A stretch of 9,820 nucleotides of DNA from an uncultured Bacteroidaceae bacterium. GTDB taxonomy: Bacteria; Bacteroidota; Bacteroidia; Bacteroidales; Bacteroidaceae. This document shows, in pieces, positions 5,707-9,820 of this stretch (within the stretch, counting starts at the first letter, position 1; the number at the start of each line of letters is the position of its first letter). A model generated the notes under the pieces. It searched no databases, was not told the DNA's origin, and was given only the letters and a program-made list of their open reading frames with translations. Where the stretch lies: positions 1-9,820 of the forward strand of contig CAJGCJ010000067.1 of assembly GCA_904501775.1 (NCBI GenBank), read 5' to 3'. The position numbers and the translations under genes are program-made.

Positions 5707-7590
5707 TCAATCGAGAATCTGTTTAACCTCTTCCACAGCCTCGATAGCTGAAATATGTGCTATAACCTCTTCAAGTTCGGCCGAAGAGTGAACCATGAAG
5801 GTCATTGAACAATTTACAATTTCATCAACACTCTCGGTAAGGATATATGTAAGCGATAGTTTCAGACGATTGGTTATACAGTCGATAAAGTCGCTCAACA
5901 GATGCTGACGGTCGATTGCTGTGATTGCAACCTTTACAGGATAGAGGAAATCCTTATCCTCTTCGAAGTTTACAGCAACTATATCATCACCCTTTTGCGA
6001 AGCCAAACGTATTGCAGTCTTACAGTCGCGACGGTGCAATGTTATAGAGCCATCCTCGGCCCTGAATCCAATAACCTCGTCGCCGGGCAGCGGGTGACAG
6101 TTTTCGCAACGGTTATACTCTATTCTCTTTTGTTTGTTAAGCAACGAATGCAGATGGCTCTTAGCCTTGTATGTTATCACATGATTGAGCCAATCGGGGG
6201 TGGGTTCAATCTTCTCATTAATTCCAATCTCTACGCAATCACCCGAAGAGAGCACCGTCTTTATTGAACAGAGACGGCCGTTAACCCTTGCATACTGAGC
6301 ATGCTCGCCCAACTGGCTATGTATCTCAAAGGCAAAATCGAGCGCGGTGGCATCTTTAGGAAGTATGACAGCCTGTCCCTGTGGAGTAAACACCGTTACA
6401 TCATCATTATAGAACGACGATGTGATACCGTCCATATATTCAACCTCTTTACTATGGTTGGCGATATCCTTGAGCAGATTCTTGAATTTCTCAATCCAAT
6501 TGGCAATATTGCCGTCGTTACGCTCGGAGAGACAGCCGAACTGCGATTTACGCACCATACGCTCGGATGATATATGCACCTCTTCCCAAGAGCCCGAATC
6601 GGTCAACAACTTGACATGGAAACTCTGATAACCATTCTCTTTAGGCGAGTCGATGTAATTGGCCACGCTACAAGGCTTCTCTTTGAAACGGTCGGTGAGC
6701 ATCGAATATATCCTAAGACTCATATCCTTCTCGGAATACTCATGGCTATAGGGGTATATTATTCGTATATAGTACTTTCCCGAAACATGATTATAATCGC
6801 AACCCGATGCATGCATCTTTTTCCATATGCTGTAAGGGCCACGACATACTATCTCGGTGCGCGCAAGCATAATGTCATTATCGGCAAGCATTCTCTCTAT
6901 TTTGGACATGAAGCCTGCCAGTTCACTCTGTTTCGACTCCATTTCGCGCTCAACCTCTTGGGCCAGTATCGCATAATCTCTCGGACAACGATAGCGGAAC
7001 GACAGGTTCTCAAGCTCACGTTTTATGTGATACAATCCAAGACGATGGGCAAGCGGAGCATAGAAATAGTCGGTTTCACCCGCAATCTTCATCTGCTTGT
7101 CGGGGCGCATGCTGTTGAGCGTACGCATATTGTGCAAACGGTCGGCAAGCTTGATAAGAAGCGCACGGATATCGTACTGCAACGAATCGAGCATCTGTTT
7201 GTAGTTGTCGATTTGCTTTGACGACTCGTAGTGTTTCTTCTTTTTCTTTGTCACCACGTTGACAAGGAACGCGACATCAGGACCAAACTTTTCCTTAATA
7301 TCTTCTATGGAATATTGGGTATCTTCGGCCACATCGTGCAGAAAGGCCGCAATGATAGGCTCCGGACCAAGCCCCAACTCCTCGGCAACGACACGCGCCA
7401 CAGCAAGCGGATGCATAATATAAGGCTCGCCCGACTTGCGGCGCTGATCCTTATGGGCCTCCTTGGCAAATTCATAAGCCTCGCGTATACGGTTGACATC
7501 ATCGCTGTCAATACGACGCGACAAGAGAGCAAGCAACTCCTCTACTCCTTTATCTATCATCTTGTATTCCATAGTAAACCATTTTTTCAT
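5707..7590 (-). CDS. RelA/SpoT homologue: (p)ppGpp hydrolase with degenerate synthetase domain (627 aa)
   Basis: A long RelA/SpoT homologue controlling the alarmone (p)ppGpp in the cytoplasm. From ATG 7590, the HD hydrolase domain (about 15-200) keeps its key residues: H60 in IMHPLAVA, FLHDVAEDT (84-92), and KLADRLHNMRTL (147-158). The synthetase domain (about 245-350) keeps GYQSFH (320-325) and one Glu in EEVHISS (E337), but the position of the catalytic Asp in the usual DLFAIRII is Gly271 (GKYYIRII), and the R-x-K-H nucleotide site is reduced to CRGPYS. The TGS domain (396-456), a Cys/His region (C495, C498, H499, H519, C523) and an ACT domain (549-627) follow. It is shorter than the usual ~730 residues. 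Prediction: hydrolase only. An upstream TTG (7602) and a later ATG (7572) are other possible starts. It is divergent from pheS. Confidence 0.9.
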   Translation of the reverse strand: MKKWFTMEYKMIDKGVEELLALLSRRIDSDDVNRIREAYEFAKEAHKDQRRKSGEPYIMHPLAVARVVAEELGLGPEPIIAAFLHDVAEDTQYSIEDIKEKFGPDVAFLVNVVTKKKKKHYESSKQIDNYKQMLDSLQYDIRALLIKLADRLHNMRTLNSMRPDKQMKIAGETDYFYAPLAHRLGLYHIKRELENLSFRYRCPRDYAILAQEVEREMESKQSELAGFMSKIERMLADNDIMLARTEIVCRGPYSIWKKMHASGCDYNHVSGKYYIRIIYPYSHEYSEKDMSLRIYSMLTDRFKEKPCSVANYIDSPKENGYQSFHVKLLTDSGSWEEVHISSERMVRKSQFGCLSERNDGNIANWIEKFKNLLKDIANHSKEVEYMDGITSSFYNDDVTVFTPQGQAVILPKDATALDFAFEIHSQLGEHAQYARVNGRLCSIKTVLSSGDCVEIGINEKIEPTPDWLNHVITYKAKSHLHSLLNKQKRIEYNRCENCHPLPGDEVIGFRAEDGSITLHRRDCKTAIRLASQKGDDIVAVNFEEDKDFLYPVKVAITAIDRQHLLSDFIDCITNRLKLSLTYILTESVDEIVNCSMTFMVHSSAELEEVIAHISAIEAVEEVKQILD

Positions 7591-7834
7591 TGGTAGTGAC
7601 AAGGCACAGCCCTACACCTATCTATAAAAAGCCATGCCTTCACCAACAATATCACAAGATGCGAAATTGGTAAAAAAATATCAATCGGCAAATAAATTTT
7701 GATAAAATTATATACTCTTTGAAAATTAAAAATGGGGATGAAGAAATAAATTAAACCTCAAAGTTCCATATTTCGGTATAATTCACTAAATTCGCACAGA
7801 TTTTCAGTAAACTTAAAAATTATACAACATAAAT
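7591..7834. other. Divergent intergenic region between the RelA/SpoT gene and pheS
   Basis: AT-rich 244 nt that must hold both promoters. I find no exact TTTG-N19/21-TAnnTTTG on either strand. The nearest candidates (TACTCTTTG at 7713-7721, TAAATTCG near 7787-7794) are imperfect in spacing or sequence. No reading frame or strong hairpin is seen. Confidence 0.4.
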
Positions 7835-8854
7835 ATGATTGAACAGATTAATCAGTTGCTCGAAGAGGTAAAAGGCCTTACAGCCTCAAATGCCGAAGAG
7901 CTCGAGGCACTTCGTCTTAAGTACCTTAGCAAGAAAGGTATAATCAACGGACTCATGGCGCAGTTCCGCGAAGTTCCCGCCGAACAGAAACGCGAAGTAG
8001 GTGTACGCCTTAATGAACTGAAGAATGCTATTCAAGAACAGTTCAACGCACTCAAGGAGGCTCTTTCGAACAAGGAGGAGGAGATGTGCGACATCGACCT
8101 TACACGTACATCATACCCCACACGATTGGGCACACGCCACCCCCTATCAATTGTAAAAAACGAAATAGTAGATATTTTTGCACGCTTGGGATTCTCAATT
8201 GCCAATGGAGTTGAAGTTGAAGACGACTGGCATGTATTCTCGTCAATGAACTTTGCCGAAGACCATCCCGCACGCGACATGCAAGACACATTCTTTATCG
8301 AGGCTCACCCCGACATCATATTGCGTACACACACCAGCAGTGTCCAGAGCCGAGTAATGGAGACCAGCCAGCCCCCTATCCGCATCATAGCCCCGGGCCG
8401 CGTTTACCGCAACGAGGCAATCAGCTATCGCGCGCACTGTTTCTTCCATCAGTTGGAAGGACTATACATCGACAAAAATGTATCGTTCACCGATCTGAAG
8501 CAGGTACTGTTGCTGTTCGCACAAGAGATGTTCGGCACAGATACAAAGATTCGTTTGCGCCCCTCATACTTCCCATTCACCGAGCCCAGCGCCGAGATGG
8601 ACATAAGCTGTAACATCTGTGGTGGAAAAGGCTGTCCTTTCTGTAAAGGCACAGGATGGGTCGAGATTTTAGGTTGCGGAATGGTAGACCCCAACGTACT
8701 TGAACTGTGCGGAATAGACAGCAAGGTATATTCGGGATATGCATTCGGAATGGGAATAGAGCGAATAACCAACTTGAAATATCAGGTAAAGGACCTTCGT
8801 CTATTCAGCGAGAATGATGTAAGATTCCTACAACTTTTCGAGAGCGCAAACTAA
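7835..8854 (+). CDS. pheS: Phenylalanine-tRNA ligase alpha subunit
   Basis: Catalytic subunit of the alpha2-beta2 class II enzyme that charges tRNA-Phe with phenylalanine. Residues 1-90 are the N-terminal coiled coil (IEQINQLLEEVKGLTASNAE). The catalytic core follows: motif 1 region RHPLSIVKNEIVDIFARLGF (101-120), WHVFSSMNFAEDHPARDMQD (132-151) for Phe/ATP binding, motif 2 with PGRVYRNEAISYRAHCFFHQ (187-206), and motif 3 with GYAFGMGIERI (301-311). Length 339 is normal (E. coli PheS is 327). Cys259, 262, 267 and 270 form CxxC-x4-CxxC just before the conserved GWVEILGCGMVDPNVL, a probable zinc site of the kind seen in this phylum. ATG 7835 follows an AT-rich leader. pheT is not adjacent, as a histidine phosphatase follows a terminator instead. 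Confidence 0.97.
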   Translation: MIEQINQLLEEVKGLTASNAEELEALRLKYLSKKGIINGLMAQFREVPAEQKREVGVRLNELKNAIQEQFNALKEALSNKEEEMCDIDLTRTSYPTRLGTRHPLSIVKNEIVDIFARLGFSIANGVEVEDDWHVFSSMNFAEDHPARDMQDTFFIEAHPDIILRTHTSSVQSRVMETSQPPIRIIAPGRVYRNEAISYRAHCFFHQLEGLYIDKNVSFTDLKQVLLLFAQEMFGTDTKIRLRPSYFPFTEPSAEMDISCNICGGKGCPFCKGTGWVEILGCGMVDPNVLELCGIDSKVYSGYAFGMGIERITNLKYQVKDLRLFSENDVRFLQLFESAN

Positions 8855-8864
8855 AAGATACCAC

Positions 8865-8905
8865 ACAAAGGGCTGCCCCACAAGACAGCCCTTTGTTATT
8901 TTATA
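8865..8905 (+). terminator. Intrinsic terminator after pheS
   Basis: ACAAAGGGCTG (8865-8875) pairs perfectly with CAGCCCTTTGT (8886-8896), with a 10-nt loop and the tail TATTTTAT. It lies 10 nt after the pheS stop and 16 nt before the next start, so the downstream gene depends on readthrough or a promoter hidden in this short gap. Confidence 0.82.
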
Positions 8906-8912
8906 AAATGGC

Positions 8913-9413
8913 ATGAAGACAACACTATACATGACACGCCACGGCGAAACCGAGGAAAATGCAATGGGAGTGTTTCAAGGACAAAGCCCCGGCCACCTGT
9001 CACAACTTGGCAAGGAACAGGCTGCAGCATTGCAACCAAAGCTGAGAGAGTTGGAATATGACCTGATATTATGCAGCGACCTGCAGCGCTGTCTCGACAC
9101 TGCAGCAATAGCACTCGAGGGAGTTGATTGTACAATAATCAAAGAACCGTTGCTGCGCGAGCGAGACCTGGGAAACCTTGTAGGCACACCCATAAAAGGA
9201 GCTGTACTGAACGAAACAGTTGAAACAGAAGAGCAGATGCAGATAAGAGCACGCAAGTTCATGGAAAAGATGAAAAGCGTATATCCCGGCAAAAAGATTC
9301 TCGCATTCAGTCACGGTTTCTTTTGCAGAATCCTACAGGCCGAGATTGAAGGCGTAACACATAGAGATGTAACACTCTTCGATAACTGCGAAATAAGAAA
9401 GTTTGTCATCTAA
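8913..9413 (+). CDS. Histidine phosphatase family protein (166 aa)
   Basis: A phosphatase of the phosphoglycerate-mutase-like branch that works through a phosphohistidine. The catalytic set is complete: TRHGET with R9 and H10 (H10 accepts the phosphate), R59 in CSDLQRC, E83 in LRERDLG, and H134 in AFSHGFF. At 166 residues it is shorter than cofactor-dependent mutase (~250) and lacks the mutase insert, so a phosphatase role is likely; the family includes alpha-ribazole phosphatase (CobC) and broad phosphatases (GpmB-like), and the substrate cannot be chosen here. No signal peptide, so cytoplasmic. Start ATG 8913 is chosen; an ATG at 8908 is out of frame. The stop TAA is the first part of the downstream terminator. 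Confidence 0.88.
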   Translation: MKTTLYMTRHGETEENAMGVFQGQSPGHLSQLGKEQAAALQPKLRELEYDLILCSDLQRCLDTAAIALEGVDCTIIKEPLLRERDLGNLVGTPIKGAVLNETVETEEQMQIRARKFMEKMKSVYPGKKILAFSHGFFCRILQAEIEGVTHRDVTLFDNCEIRKFVI

Positions 9414-9460
9414 TATAATAGAGCCAGTTTGGATTTCAAACTGGCTCTATTATATTTAGG
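9411..9460 (+). terminator. Terminator after the histidine phosphatase
   Basis: A perfect 20-bp inverted repeat: 9412-9431 (core GAGCCAGTTTG) with 9437-9456 (CAAACTGGCTC), 5-nt loop, and outer arms AATATAATA/TATTATATT that supply the U-rich tract. It starts inside the stop codon. Its symmetry means it also blocks minus-strand transcription coming from the tRNA-Glu locus. Confidence 0.88.
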
Positions 9461-9506
9461 TCACCCTGCCTATATTTACCAACAGACAAGTTTCCCCTGC
9501 GCGTAT

Positions 9507-9538
9507 AAAAAAAAAATTAGAACCTCAAAGGGTCCTAA
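9507..9538 (-). terminator. Intrinsic terminator of tRNA-Glu
   Basis: On the minus strand TTAGGACC (9538-9531), loop CTTTGA, GGTTCTAA (9524-9517), then ten T (9516-9507). It begins 5 nt after the tRNA 3' end and shows that the tRNA locus is transcribed leftward. Confidence 0.9.
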
Positions 9539-9543
9539 CCGAG

Positions 9544-9615
9544 TAGCGCCTACGGGAATCGAACCCGTGTTCCATGCGTGAGAGGCATGTGTCCTAGCCA
9601 CTAGACGAAAGCGCC
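9544..9615 (-). tRNA. tRNA-Glu (anticodon CTC)
   Basis: A complete 72-nt cloverleaf on the minus strand. Acceptor GGCGCTT/AGGCGCT (two G-U pairs), D arm GTCT/GGAC with loop AGTGGCTA, anticodon stem CATGC/GCATG around CTCTCAC (anticodon CTC, reads GAG), 4-nt variable loop, T arm ACGGG/CCCGT with TTCGATT, and discriminator A at 9544. CCA is not encoded. No consensus promoter lies directly upstream; the upstream bases hold a degenerate tRNA-like unit, so the gene may be processed from a longer transcript starting outside the window. Confidence 0.96.
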
Positions 9616-9633
9616 AAATAATCTTTAAAGTTG

Positions 9634-9721
9634 TAGCGCCTACGGGAATCGAACTCGTGTTCATCAAACAATAAGGTGTGAGAGGCATGTGTCCTAGCCA
9701 CCTTTTCCCGTACTTGCTTTG
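9634..9721 (-). pseudogene. tRNA-Glu-derived repeat unit 1 (degenerate)
   Basis: Aligned to the intact tRNA-Glu 90 bp away, it keeps the 3' part (T loop TTCGATT, CCCGT, AGGCGCTA) and the D-to-anticodon-loop block GGCTAGGACACATGCCTCTCAC. It has lost the 5' acceptor strand and the start of the D stem (replaced by GTACGGGAAAAGGT), lost the 3' side of the anticodon stem, gained about 10 nt in the anticodon/variable region, and has C-to-T at plus position 9655 that breaks one T-stem pair. It cannot form a normal cloverleaf. Confidence 0.85.
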
Positions 9722-9810
9722 TAGCGCCTACGGGAATCGAACTCGTGTTCATCAAACAACAAGGTGTGAGAGGCATGTGTCCTAGCCACCTTTTTCCCGT
9801 ACTTGCTTTG
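9722..9810 (-). pseudogene. tRNA-Glu-derived repeat unit 2 (degenerate)
   Basis: A second copy of the same degenerate unit, differing from unit 1 only by AAT to AAC in the inserted segment and one extra T in the T run (five instead of four). It has the same changes against tRNA-Glu, so both descend from one already altered copy by tandem duplication. Confidence 0.85.
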
Positions 9811-9820
9811 TAGCGCCTAC

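Larger units (their letters stand above)
9634..9820 (-). repeat. Tandem array of tRNA-Glu-derived units, cut by window end
   Basis: Units start at 9634, 9722 and 9811 (periods 88 and 89 bp); the third shows only its first ten bases before the window ends. Each unit carries TACGGGAA and TTCCCGTA, so the array alternates complementary 8-mers. The intact tRNA-Glu at 9544 lies in register, 90 bp before the first unit. The total number of units is unknown. Confidence 0.85.

Noticed and set aside
5902..7596. Several plus-strand frames, the longest 215 codons at 6574-7221
   Set aside because: They are antisense shadows of the RelA/SpoT gene, whose domain content is unmistakable.
9476..9776. Minus-strand frames with repeated MPLTPxCLMNTSSIPVGAT
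   Set aside because: They are translations of the tRNA-Glu-derived units and have no independent coding support.
9634..9820. CRISPR array or integron attC series
   Set aside because: The units are tandem without unique spacers, the period is about 88 bp, and their sequence is plainly tRNA-Glu derived; no cas or integrase gene is seen.

Overview
The window looks like a chromosomal segment of a Bacteroidales bacterium (gut Bacteroides/Prevotella-type). The evidence is: promoters of the Bacteroidetes form TTTG-N19/20-TAnnTTTG; AT-rich start regions with almost no Shine-Dalgarno sequence; tRNA genes without an encoded CCA; a BspA-type leucine-rich repeat protein with a short C-terminal tail resembling a type IX sorting signal; and a PheS with a four-cysteine insert. 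Genus cannot be fixed from the sequence alone.

Layout. (1) 2-3061, plus strand: the end of a surface-polysaccharide gene cluster, with two family-2 glycosyltransferases (the first cut by the window edge) and one GT-B glycosyltransferase, tightly packed (10-nt gap, then an ATGA overlap). (2) 3159-3337: a tRNA-Lys(CTT) with its own promoter and terminator. (3) 3410-5038, minus strand: a two-gene unit of an unknown 80-residue protein followed, one base later, by a secreted BspA-like LRR protein. (4) 5084-5360, minus strand: a roughly 240-nt structured RNA with a canonical promoter and intrinsic terminator, immediately upstream of that unit. (5) 5366-5706: a gene-poor stretch with two very strong hairpins and a possible coding remnant. 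(6) 5707-7590, minus strand: a RelA/SpoT homologue with an intact HD hydrolase domain but an apparently ruined synthetase site. (7) 7835-8854: pheS, divergent from it. (8) 8913-9413: a histidine phosphatase. (9) 9507-9820, minus strand: a normal tRNA-Glu(CTC) with its terminator, preceded upstream by a tandem array of roughly 88-bp tRNA-Glu-derived units that runs off the window.

Most of the window is housekeeping or ordinary accessory content: sugar transfer for a surface glycan, translation (pheS, two tRNA loci), and (p)ppGpp turnover. The items most worth attention are the tRNA-Glu-derived array, whose altered positions form a new set of complementary stems instead of a cloverleaf; the structured RNA upstream of the BspA unit; the hydrolase-only RelA/SpoT homologue; and the recent 138-bp internal duplication in the BspA-like gene.
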